NCBI RefSeq assembly: GCF_020360975.1 | Contig: NW_025408673.1 | Location: 1,922,001 to 1,986,000, forward strand | DNA length: 64,000 nucleotides | Direction: 5' to 3' | Origin: Hirsutella rhossiliensis | Lineage: Eukaryota > Ascomycota > Sordariomycetes > Hypocreales > Ophiocordycipitaceae | Shown here: positions 33,615 to 43,600 of the stretch, in pieces | Layout of the letters: each line of letters opens with the position of its first letter | Numbering within the stretch: the first letter of the stretch is position 1 | Translations under genes and position numbers: made by a program | Notes under the pieces: model-generated | The model's database searches: none | What the model was told of the DNA's origin: nothing | What the model saw: only the letters and a program-made list of their open reading frames with translations

Positions 33615-35058
33615 TTATGAAGTGCCACCAACGAAGAAGAGGAATAGGGGGACAATGAAGTAAAGAGGAGAAATAACGCGATGTATAGTAGAAGTATCGA
33701 TTTATCAGCTTGTTCCAACTCACAGGTCTACAAAGTACCATCTTCATAATCATCAGCTCCAACCGGGGACGCTTAATAGAACACTACCCCGTAGTGTAAT
33801 GTAGGCGCAAAAAACACGCGATATTATATGACTCAAAGGCATCTACTCGGTAAAAGGGTTTGAACTTTTGTTTAGGCTACACACCCACACATAGGCAAGG
33901 CGTAACCGTAACCTACGTCTTGCTGCTGCGGTTATCTAGGGAGCAGTGGGACGCTACGGTAGTATTGCATAATGGTGCCCTACCTGGTTCCGACAGAACG
34001 GTTCGTACTAATGCAGCAGAAATCCTTCAATGGACGCCTGCCGCTTACTAGCAGGGGCACGATATCGGCAATATTAGCGCCCCAGCCACCGTGAGCCGTG
34101 TTTTCTTTAACCCCGCTTGCTTCCAAATGAGCAGCCTTAGCATCTGTATGGAGAATGGGTTGAGGGAGTGAGTGATGGCCGGGACACGGGCCGTGAGGGC
34201 TTACCACAACCCGGACTATACATAGAATAGGCTACATACATATAGCCGTACATGCGTAGGCGCGCGCAGATAAAAGGCGCATGCATACAACCGCCTAGAC
34301 GCCGGTGATGGAGCAAGAAGGACCATTATAGCAGGAAGGGGCCAGCAAGGGAAAGGGGACGAGAAGAGGGGAGGGAACATAGACCTTAATCCACCTCTTG
34401 ATTTTTTCCTCCTTCATTCTGCCGGGCTGAGAGAGCGAAGAGGAGAACAAGGGCCGACGATGCCAAGGCCAGCCGGCTTAACGCCCAGCCGGTGTGGCGG
34501 CCATCGGTAAATCTCCGTGGCACACCTTTTGATCCTCAACTCGTCCGTCTTCCACTTAATGGTGCTATTTTAGACGTCTCTTTTTCCACATTAAATGATG
34601 CTACAAACGGCGGGGGCTTAAATTATTTTATGCGTTGGCATCTCGTCTAAATTAAGCTCCTCCTCGTGCCATAGTTAAAATAGGCACGATATGAAGGGGA
34701 AATAACGATATTCTACGTTCATTGCCCCGGAAAGGGCGTGGCCTGCAACAAAGAAGGCCCCCCAGTAATACTTAAGTCGGTTGTCAAATTTCCCCTATAC
34801 TAACTGCCGTTGCAATACTTGCCTCTTAACATGTGATTTGTGTCAAATGGGAACTAATAAACGGCTATTAGGTTTAAATTAGAGACTTTATTTAAAACTT
34901 CTTCTTTGCTTAGTTTTAGTTCAGGGAAGCTCGTAGGTACTATTTATATAGTTAATAGCTTCTACATTTTTGACGCGATATTTAAATACATACTTATTAT
35001 CATAACACTGCAATTTTTACCCTACATTTCTACTATATATCACACCTTCTATCTTAAA
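33615..35058. other. Intergenic, no gene recognised
   Basis: Weak open frames (33860-34051 plus; 33488-33762 minus, antisense to the previous gene) are not convincing. A polypurine stretch (about 34320-34380) and A+T-rich DNA (34840-35050) precede the next gene. Confidence 0.4.
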
Positions 35059-36459
35059 ATGGCCCAAACTTACTCAGAAAAGACCAGAACCATCAAGAAC
35101 ATCATAAACAAGCTTAACCTTGGTGACGCTCTGGCCTTGAAGGACGCCTTCTCGTATAGCCCCATCTTGAGCCAGTGCTATAGGGCTCGTGCAGATCCCG
35201 TGGCTTACCTCTCGGCATCTTTCAAGCATCCACTAACGCTTCTGTCTGCTATGTTCGATACGGGCTGCGTTATTAGTGGCTCTCGTGCCTTGGATTTCTT
35301 TGTCCCTGGATCAGCTCGACCTGACTCCGACTGGGACTTTTACGTCCCTGGGTACAAGGAATCTGTCGTGGATATGGTAAATGTCCTAGGGGCATGTGGC
35401 GTTTCCTGGCAGCTCGAAGGAGACAAGATCGTTTCTACCTTACGGTAAAGCAAAAGAGCAATAGTCGATCGTACAACGCTTAACTGCATTGTTTCATAGA
35501 CTGATCCTTTCGAAGCGATAACTAAGGAAACTGTATTGGGTAAAGAATTGCATGCGATTGCAAAGGCATATAGAGAGCTAAAGCTCCAGGAAGAAGTTAA
35601 GTCAGGCAAGTTCACAATCACAATAGCGCACGAAGAAATCAGCATCATGCCGGAAATGCCATCTCATACTCCTGGGACTGGGACTCACGAACCGACCTAC
35701 ACCGATATATCTAGGCGAGCCTTTAGCATTTTACATGGTCAAGTTCGCACAGAGAATGGAGATCAAAAGATCCAGCTTATTATAGGCTCCTATTATTCTG
35801 GCATTAGGAGCTGCATGAGCTTTATAAAGGACTTTTACGCGAGCCATGTGTAGTGCTTTATTAGTGGATGGTGTGCAGGCCACTTATACTATCGACAAGC
35901 CAGCCGGAAGAAGTCCACTTTATAGAAGTTATTGCCCGACCAAAACACGGCGAAGCTCCATCGTTGTGTCGCTAAATACCAGATGAGAGGCTTCGAGTTC
36001 ACACCAGCAAAAGACTTAGGGCCAGTTACCCGGCGTTTAAAGGATGATGAGTCTATTTTGCTTGACTTCGGCGACATATATCGGCCATTTATAAGACAAT
36101 CTCATTACACCCTGCTCGAATCATGGCTTGCAGAAAGGCGGGGAAGTATCGATGATATTACTTGGACAGAATTTAATGGACGCATTTTCTCGATGCAGGA
36201 TACCTTTAAAGCCTGTTTTCGACGTTGTGATAAGACTTTTGCTTCTTATGCAGCGGAATTACCTTTAAATAGACTTCGACGATTGGCGAATCTGATCTCT
36301 CTTAGCGCGGAAGGCTCTGACTCTTTACGGTCAAACAGCTTTCGGAGCTCGGTTGCATCATCTATTGGAAACCAGAGGTGGCAGCCGCCCGAGCTTGTGA
36401 GGTCCGGTACTGTGTTCGCCAGCCTTCGCAACGCTACTCCCTGGTCATGGGTATTGTAA
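35059..36459 (+). pseudogene. Nucleotidyltransferase-like fungal family, four in-frame stops
   Basis: One frame extends from the ATG at 35059 (MAQTYSEKTRTIKNI) to TAA at 36457-36459 (466 codons), broken only by TAA 35446-35448 and TAG at 35497-35499, 35851-35853 and 35923-35925. The motif GCVISGSRALDFFVPGS followed by DSDWDFYVPG has the GS-x(n)-DxDxD-like order of the nucleotidyltransferase fold. Further conserved blocks are QLIIGSYYSGIRSCMSFIKD, YASHV-stop-CFISGWCAGHLYY, LLDFGDIYRPFI and RRLRRLANLISLSAEG (within a longer C-terminal helix region). From memory, homologues are numerous in Sordariomycete accessory regions and have Gln at the 35851 position and Trp near 35923. Both would become TAG by one C-to-T (or G-to-A) change at CpA. 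The biochemical role is unknown. Confidence 0.75.
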
Positions 36460-37395
36460 CTTTGACTTAAGATAATTATAAAATGAAAGGAGTCTATAGA
36501 TCTACATTAGCAAGATCATCATTAGATTGGATTTACGTTAAAAAGGCCCTTCTCTAACAACGCTTCCCTTATTTCCCTTACTACCTATGCTCTAATTTTT
36601 AATTAAAGGCACTCTACTGCCACTCGCACATATTTAACCGACCGCCTAAAGCACCAAGCAATTAACGCGTATAAGGCGCAAAGGAGTCTTAATAGACCTT
36701 AGTAGTGTTATAGCCGTCTATACTTTGCGATATTAATATAATCTTACTTCGCGCTAATTGTGTGACTATCTCTGACAATGAGTCCAAATCCTTTTAAGCT
36801 AGATTATAACCTGGACGGTATAGTAACGGCTTGCATAATAGACGCTTCCGCGGACGGCTTTATAGTAAATTATACGCGGCATAATATCGTTAAGTAGCGT
36901 CAATATAAGTAGCACACTGTCTTCTTACGGCCCTAGTGTCTTTTTGTAGCTGTAGGTAAATTTGCATCCGACTACGAGAGGTGACCTCGGGAGGTAATGC
37001 CTAACAAATAAGTGCCATTATGCGAAAACCATCTTTAAGTATAAGGTTAAATGAACGGATTGTATTTGCCTAGAGGCTTTCTGGTCAAGGCCCCCTAACT
37101 AAGCTTTGTTACGGCTCGGTACTTTAATGCGTGACTAGGTGGCCGCCCTAAAATGAGGTTTATATTAACTCACATCTGCTAAAATTAACCCCCGTAATAT
37201 CTCCCTCGCTCACTAACATAGTTGGCTGTTTATCTTTAAAAATAATTAGTTCTTTCTAAGTTAATCATTCTAGCATAAAGCTAATATTTATCTTAACTAT
37301 ATTTAAAGTACCACCAGTGCATAAGTATATAATACTCTATGTGTATTTCCTTAAGGTCTATTTATCAATACTATCTTTGATAACAACCTTTTACA
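36460..37395. other. A+T-rich decayed DNA
   Basis: The stretch is rich in TA steps with stops in all frames. It may be an old RIP-damaged repeat, but no family can be read. Its last 60 bases form the leader of the gene at 37396. Confidence 0.4.
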
Positions 37396-39189
37396 ATGAC
37401 TGATTTCCATGCACCTACTGGACATATTCTTGGCCTTAGTGGCACATTTTCTAAGACTCAAGCCCAAATCGCCAACATACTTAAAAAGTCCCAAGTTAAA
37501 ACCGCTAAGGACGCCAAAGACTGCACAATTATAGTTGCTCAAGATGCAAGTAATAATACGAAGCTTATTCAAGAAGGCAAAGAGCGCGGCCTCCCATTTC
37601 TTAATGAAGTTTGGATGGAGTTATGCATCAGCGAGAAGAAATGGATACAACCACAATCCAGCCACTTCCATGAAGGGCATCAGCCGGACTTAGTAGAACG
37701 GTCGGGCTCGTCGGGGCAGACGGGCTCAGGAGGGTCCAACCCATCGCGAGAGAGCACCGTGGATACCGCTATGTCGGAAGATGAAGAGCAACAGTCGGAC
37801 TTAGTAGAACAGTCAGGCTCGGTGGGGCAGACGGGCTCAGGATCCAACCCGTCGCGAGAGAGCACCGTGGAGACTGCTATGACGGAAGTTTTCTCGAATA
37901 ATGCTGGAACAACTCGAGACTCAACGCCACACGATGTAAGGCCCAAAACGGAGCGGGTAAACGGTGCAGCCGGGGGTTCCCGTCAAGCCGCTGAGATTCC
38001 TGCTGCTGATACTCCTGCTGGGACTTCTGCTGCTGGGACGTCTGCTGCTGGGACGTCTGCTGCTGGGGCTTCGACTGGGATTTCTGCTGCCGCGGCTTCG
38101 ACTGGGACTTCTGCTGCCGCGGCTTCGACTGGGACTTCTGCTGCCGCGGCTTCGACTGGGAATTCCGCTGCTGGGACTTCGGCTGCTGGGACCTCTGCTG
38201 CTGAGATTCCCGTTGCTGATACTCCTACTGCTGATACTCCTACTGGGATGTCTGCTGCAGGGACGTCTGCTGCTAGGATTTCTGCTCCTGGGACGTCTGC
38301 TGCTGGGACGTCTGCTGCTGGGGCTTCGACTGGGATTTCTGCTGCCGGGACTTCGGCTGCTGGAACTTCGGCTGCTGAGACCTCTGCTGCTGAGATTCCC
38401 GCTTCTGATGCTCCTACTGGGACCTCTGCTGCTAGGGTCTCTGCTGCCGTGACTGCTAATGGGACTCCTGTTGCTAATACTCCTACTGGGAGTACCGCTG
38501 CTGGGAGCTCTGCTACTGGGACCTCGACTGGGACTTCTGCTGCTGGGACTTCTGCTAATGAGACTCCTGCTAATGGGACCGCTCGCAATAAATGGTCTCT
38601 CAAGAGCCCGACGGCCCGCGAATTTTATATCGATGTCCACCCTGATGATGTATATAAACCAAAAGACGAGCAACGAACGAATTATAGAATGGTTATTGAC
38701 TTCGTTCTTTGTCATTTTCTATTAATTTCCGATCTAACTACCTATTTCCCAGAACATAAAAATCCCGACGAAACTAAGGTCAACCTTAGGGCATCTTGGC
38801 TCATTACCCGACGTGAAGCCGGCGCGGTATTCCAGAATTTTATCGACAACGATGGCCCTGTCTTGATAAGCTCAAGCGACAACCTACTTAGGGGCCTTAA
38901 AATGGAGAATTTCGACCGGTGGGGTACCGCATCATACTACGGAACCCCTTGTTATAATGTAGGTATATTGCCAGGCGAAAAGAAACCTCGAGTTTGGCCG
39001 CGTACGACCCTCATGAAGGTATGGGGTAGGGCAGCTGATAAGGAGATAAATCGCATACGTAGAGTCTTTCGCCAGTTTTCTCTAGATGAGGAGAAGGAAC
39101 TTAGGCGTAGTACTGGCAAGGAACGGTCAAAGATTCTTGAGAACCTAAAGGAAAGTGAGGTCTACTTAGCGGAGGAGAATGAGGCATGA
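37396..39189 (+). CDS. BRCT-like protein with long GTSAA repeat linker
   Basis: An uninterrupted 597-residue frame. Residues about 8-78 look like a BRCT domain (LGLSGTFSKTQAQIANILKK, DCTIIVAQDASNNTK, PFLNEVWMELCISEKKW with the late conserved Trp). A Ser/Glu-rich linker holds two copies of a segment around SNPSRESTV. Residues about 200-390 are imperfect five-residue repeats (GTSAA, with ASTGI, EIPAAD variants). The C-terminal 200 residues form a conserved-looking globular domain (TAREFYIDVHPDDVYKPKDE, VNLRASWLITRREAGAVF, GTPCYNVGILPG, RRVFRQFSLDEEKELRRS) that I cannot place. BRCT domains bind phosphopeptides or DNA ends in repair and chromatin proteins. The gene is intact beside heavily damaged DNA. 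Confidence 0.6.
   Translation: MTDFHAPTGHILGLSGTFSKTQAQIANILKKSQVKTAKDAKDCTIIVAQDASNNTKLIQEGKERGLPFLNEVWMELCISEKKWIQPQSSHFHEGHQPDLVERSGSSGQTGSGGSNPSRESTVDTAMSEDEEQQSDLVEQSGSVGQTGSGSNPSRESTVETAMTEVFSNNAGTTRDSTPHDVRPKTERVNGAAGGSRQAAEIPAADTPAGTSAAGTSAAGTSAAGASTGISAAAASTGTSAAAASTGTSAAAASTGNSAAGTSAAGTSAAEIPVADTPTADTPTGMSAAGTSAARISAPGTSAAGTSAAGASTGISAAGTSAAGTSAAETSAAEIPASDAPTGTSAARVSAAVTANGTPVANTPTGSTAAGSSATGTSTGTSAAGTSANETPANGTARNKWSLKSPTAREFYIDVHPDDVYKPKDEQRTNYRMVIDFVLCHFLLISDLTTYFPEHKNPDETKVNLRASWLITRREAGAVFQNFIDNDGPVLISSSDNLLRGLKMENFDRWGTASYYGTPCYNVGILPGEKKPRVWPRTTLMKVWGRAADKEINRIRRVFRQFSLDEEKELRRSTGKERSKILENLKESEVYLAEENEA
37990..38580 (+). repeat. 15-bp coding minisatellite (GTSAA)n
   Basis: About 35-40 imperfect 15-bp units close to GGGACGTCTGCTGCT run through the middle of the BRCT-like gene. 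Higher-order repeats are visible, for example the GCTTCGACTGGGA blocks near 38071-38160 that recur near 38320. Unit changes are mostly substitutions that keep the reading frame. Confidence 0.85.
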
Positions 39190-39317
39190 TATTGGTTATA
39201 GATTAACTGTGAATGGACTTTTTAGTACGATTATATATCTGCAATAGTGGAGTTCTGTCAGACTAGCTACGCGTGTAGCTTATTGCTGAACTATGACATC
39301 GATGCGGCTGCCCTTGG

Positions 39318-39351
<34 letters not shown>

Positions 39352-40345
39352 GTAGGTGTGAGTATTTGCGCGTGTGCGCGCCCCCGGCTGCTACTTTCTT
39401 GGTCTGCTCTAGTTCTTGCCATAGTAATATAATAGGCAATTGCAATAACGTTTGCAACACAGACTTAGGAGCATAGGATTATGCGGAAAGCATATTAGTT
39501 TAGGGCGCCAATCCTACCTAGTATAGCCGGGAACAGATTGGTAATAGCCTTTAAAATGAGGCTCTATGTTTCGAAAGGTTAGAGCATGATGCATGCATCT
39601 ATTTGGTCTTCAGTTATAAGTCTGCATACGTATGGCTATCTGGAGAGAAGAAACTACGCGGCTTCTTTCGCTTAGGGGTATAATGTAATGGTAAGCCGAG
39701 TGTCCAGGTTAATTGATGTACCTAACTTGCAGAATTCAGGGTTCCTCTAAGTTCAAGTTTTTACGACGTGTCTTCTTATTAGAGTATTAACCATCTAAAG
39801 TCGGTAGAGATAACTAAATCTTACGTTGTTAGAAACGTCGTAGGTTGTATATCTTATGACAGTTACACGCAGCCTCAAGTGTCGGCAGCTATCAGCATTG
39901 ACGCCGATCTACTAAGGGCTGTACTTACATAACCAGATAACAAGTATGAAAACTCCCTTTCCCGGAAAATCAGAGTGAGCCTTGCAGACTATATAAAGAT
40001 ATATATAAAAAAAAGTTATATATGTAACGTCAAGTGAGGAGGCAGTTAAAGCTTCGGGCACGCACAGTCATACGGCCAATTAAAACCGTACCAGCGCACC
40101 CGCCCGCGCACACAACCGCACACGCAGGCAGGAAGCCCACTAGAGGAGCCGCACGCCTTACACGTAAATACATTCGCATAAGGAGGCAAGAGGCGCTTTG
40201 CCAGGCGCGGCGGTGGATGTAAGGCTACGGTTGGCATAAATATTTATCCGCTCCGAGAAGCCGACTGTCTAGAGGTCTATTAGGTAAGCCGTCGCATCTT
40301 TAGATAGCCGAGGTAATCTAGGGGGGGCATTTGAATGTCAATAAA
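39190..40345. other. Non-coding, contains a TG microsatellite
   Basis: No gene is recognised. The antisense frame 39263-39460 is created by the TG repeat. A stretch with A-box-like and B-box-like segments (39673-39765) does not fold as a tRNA. The region at 40060-40130 is G+C-richer but without motif. Confidence 0.4.
39319..39349. repeat. (TG)n microsatellite
   Basis: About 15 TG dinucleotides in a row, followed by GTAGGTAGG. Confidence 0.95.
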
Positions 40346-40350
40346 CAAAC
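40346..40350. other. Left target-site duplication CAAAC of the Copia element
   Basis: CAAAC here is repeated exactly at 46773-46777 on the other side of the element. A 5-bp duplication is typical of Copia integration. Confidence 0.85.
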
Positions 40351-40640
40351 TCTCAAGCAGTGGCTTGAGAGCACAGTAGAAGAAATAGGGGCATAGAAAG
40401 GTAAATTTAGTGATGCATGTCTTGGTCTATCTATTAGGACAAGGGAGGGGCTTATATAGGTACAGTAACTACACATAGCTAGCTAAAAGAGGGCAATAGG
40501 ATGTTCCTATACCTAAGTTAGGCCTATATAGTGTCCTTAGGCTAGGGGAGTTATATTATTTAGGCAGGCTTCCTTATATATGACTATTGGGTCTACTAAG
40601 CATAACTATAGCCTCTTATGCCTACTCTCTCTCCTCAATA
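40351..40640 (-). repeat. 3-prime LTR of the Copia element
   Basis: 290 bp, pairing with 46483-46772. Differences between the LTRs are nearly all C/T or G/A. The outer part (40351-40480) keeps more C and G than the matching inner part of the other LTR (for example CAAGCAGTGGCTTGAG here versus TAAGTAGTGGCTTAAG there). Confidence 0.93.
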
Positions 40641-40650
40641 CACCCCCTTA
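40641..40650 (-). other. Polypurine tract of the Copia element
   Basis: On the minus strand TAAGGGGGTG lies directly before the 3-prime LTR, the position of the plus-strand priming tract. Confidence 0.7.
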
Positions 40651-43600
40651 TTATACTAGCTTCTAGATAGTAGGGCAATAGGTAGAGGAGGGTTCGGTCT
40701 AATAAATATAAGGTTATTCCGATATTAAATTCGGCTACTTTATTATCTATTTAAGGAGGTTATCTAAAAATAGGGAGGCTCCTAATTATATCCTATAAAA
40801 GGAAGGTAAATGCAGTAAAAAAGCCGGGACCGAGAGGATAGGATATAAGAGAACCTCCTCTATATATCCTATCTCCTCGGCCCTAAGTTCGTTAACCGCC
40901 CCTAGGGCGTGGTTATATAACCTGCTCTTCCGCCCAGGAGTCGAACTTACGATTAATAGGGTTATATAACCTACTCTTACCGTTTAACTAATAGTTATAA
41001 GTTATATTTATAACCTTCCTTATAAGGAGGGTATAGCGGGCATCCCTTTAGGTGGCCTAGGTACCGTAGTACCTTTACCGGCGACGTTATTATTTAGGAT
41101 AAAAGTAATCCTAAAGGTAGGCTTTCTAATAATATATTCCTTATATTAATTAGTCTTAATTTAGTAAAGCTATCGCGATTATCGTAAGTTTAAGCGCTAT
41201 AGTATTATACTAATTAAGGGGTAGTCTAGTAATAGCTTTACTTCTTAGTAGTAAATAAGGCTAATTTCTACCCCCTAGATCTTTATAGTTTCTTAACTAA
41301 ATTAAGATCTAACTACGCTATTAGAATCCCTTAATCTTAGTATATATAGTAGTGCTCTTATTATTAGGATCCGGCGATTATCGAGTTCGCTATAGTAGGG
41401 AGATATTACGCCTTAATACGGTAGTTAGGTATATTATCTCTTAATATATCTTCCGGCTATATTACTAGTTCTAGTTACTTAATAAAGCTTTAATACTTCT
41501 AGTATATAAGCGCCTTCGTTATACTATTAGCTAGGTTATCTGCTAATGCGATCTAGCTAACTTATATCCGATCTTACTATACCTCCTAATAAAGCTAGTA
41601 TCTATAAACGTTAACGTACTTAAGGTTCGTCTTAAGCTTCGCGCTTAATTTAGTTAGAAGCCTAATAGTCTAAAGGTTATTATACTAGAGCTCTATAGTC
41701 CCTTTAATACTAATGCTAAGCTCCTTAATTAGTCGGCTAAATACTACCTATTCCTTAGCTATCTATAAGAGTGCTAATAATTTAGCTTTTATAGAGGACG
41801 TTATTATAGTAGCTTACTTAGTAGCTTTCTAGTTAATTAGCTTATTAAGGAGTAGGAATATATATCCTTATAAGGACTTCCTAGTCTCTAGGTTATCGGC
41901 GTATAAAGAGTCGGATATATATATTAGCCGCCTTATTAGGTTTATCGCCGTAAAGTAGATATAGCGGTTTCTCGTATAATAAAGGTAAGCTAGGCACTTA
42001 CGTGCTTTATGCCTATAGCGCGGCCCGGGGTTATAATTATATTAGGCTAGCTTTCCGGCTATAAATACAATATCTAGCCTAGTATAAATTGCTAGATAAA
42101 TAAGCGACCTAATTAAAGAGAGATATTTATATATCTCTTCCTTTAAGGCCTGCTTTTCGTAGGGGACGAGCTTTTTTATTATTAGTAGGATCTTAGGCTT
42201 ACGAAGGATATTATTATTAAGGATATAATATTTCTTCGCGGTCTTAGAGATATAGGAAGCTTATAAGAGCTATATCTTCTTAAGATCCTTATCCCTAATA
42301 ATCTCGATACTAAGGAACTAGCGTAGCTCTCTTATATACGTAACGGTGTATTTCTTCGTAATAGCCTTATATAGCTCTTCCTAATCTTATTTTTGCCTTT
42401 TCGGATATATTATAACGATATTATCTACGAAGATAAAGATAATAACGCCCTTATAGACTAGTACGTAGGCGTCTTTTACTAGCTACTAGGCTCTTAGTTT
42501 AGTAAAGAAACTAAATATCTCTTTAAACTATAGCTTTAGAGAGATACGGAGCCTATATAGTGCTTTTAATAGCTTTAGGCATAGCCTAGGCATTAAGAAT
42601 CCTAGTAGAGGCTAGCAATAGACTTCTTAGCGTAGGATTGCGTATAGAAATACTATTTTTACGTTGTATTATTCTATCTTAAAGTCCTTAAGGTAGTAGA
42701 AGGCTATTAGTAGTCGAAATATTCGTGCTCGTAGGGTATCTATATATATATCCTCGTTACCTTTAGGTTATAGGTCTCTATAAACTATAATACGTGCTTT
42801 AAAGCGTATAATATACCCCTATTTATCGGTCTTATATATAAAGACCTAACGTAAGGGGATTAGGAAGTAACCTTTCTATTTAATAATAGCTTTTAGGATA
42901 GTCTTCTATATACCCCTTACTAGGTTTTCTTCTATTTCGCGGTCTATAGCTTCCTTCTACTCGTATACGAATTCTAAAGCTATTGCCGCGTTAAAGGAGG
43001 TAGGGGGAGGCGGTATATCTTTAACGTAAAGCTTATACTTACTTACCTTTACGATAATATTATTAATAAGGGATTTCTTAGGCCTATAAGCCCGTTTTCC
43101 TTTAATAACGTTACTTAGGTTAATCCCTTATAACGTATCCTTTCGTCTACGTTATTCTTATATTTATAATATCCTTAAGCCGGCCCTACTAACCGCTAGG
43201 TTAAGGGTATAGGGTTCGGACTAAGGGTTATCTTCTTAAACCTATACTATAATCGTTCCTTTACCCTAGGTTAAGAGGTATATTATTGCGTTCGTCTTGG
43301 GAGACGAGTCGATTAATATAGGTATCGTATCTTTAAGCTATCTCCCTAACGAGATATAGGAGGGGTTGCTAGCTATAGTATCTATTACGGGCGTAGGAGG
43401 CATAGAGCTTAGTAACTCTATATTAGATATAGTATTAAGTAGAAGGGGTAACGTTAAAATCTCTATCCCTAAGCCTACTATTTCCGGAGGGGAAAGATAT
43501 ATATATCTATATAATCCCTATAAGGGCGTCTTTAATCCCTAATCTTCCGGAGTATATAGGGGTAATAGGTCCCGTAGGAGGGTAATTACTTCTTCTAGCG

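Noticed and set aside
37921..38725. Several long open frames antisense to or overlapping the GTSAA repeat
   Set aside because: A 15-bp repeat keeps all frames open. Only the plus frame continues into non-repeat protein-like sequence on both sides.
39673..39765. A-box-like and B-box-like segments
   Set aside because: The arms do not fold; at best a decayed tRNA. A tRNA-detection program with a pseudogene option would decide.
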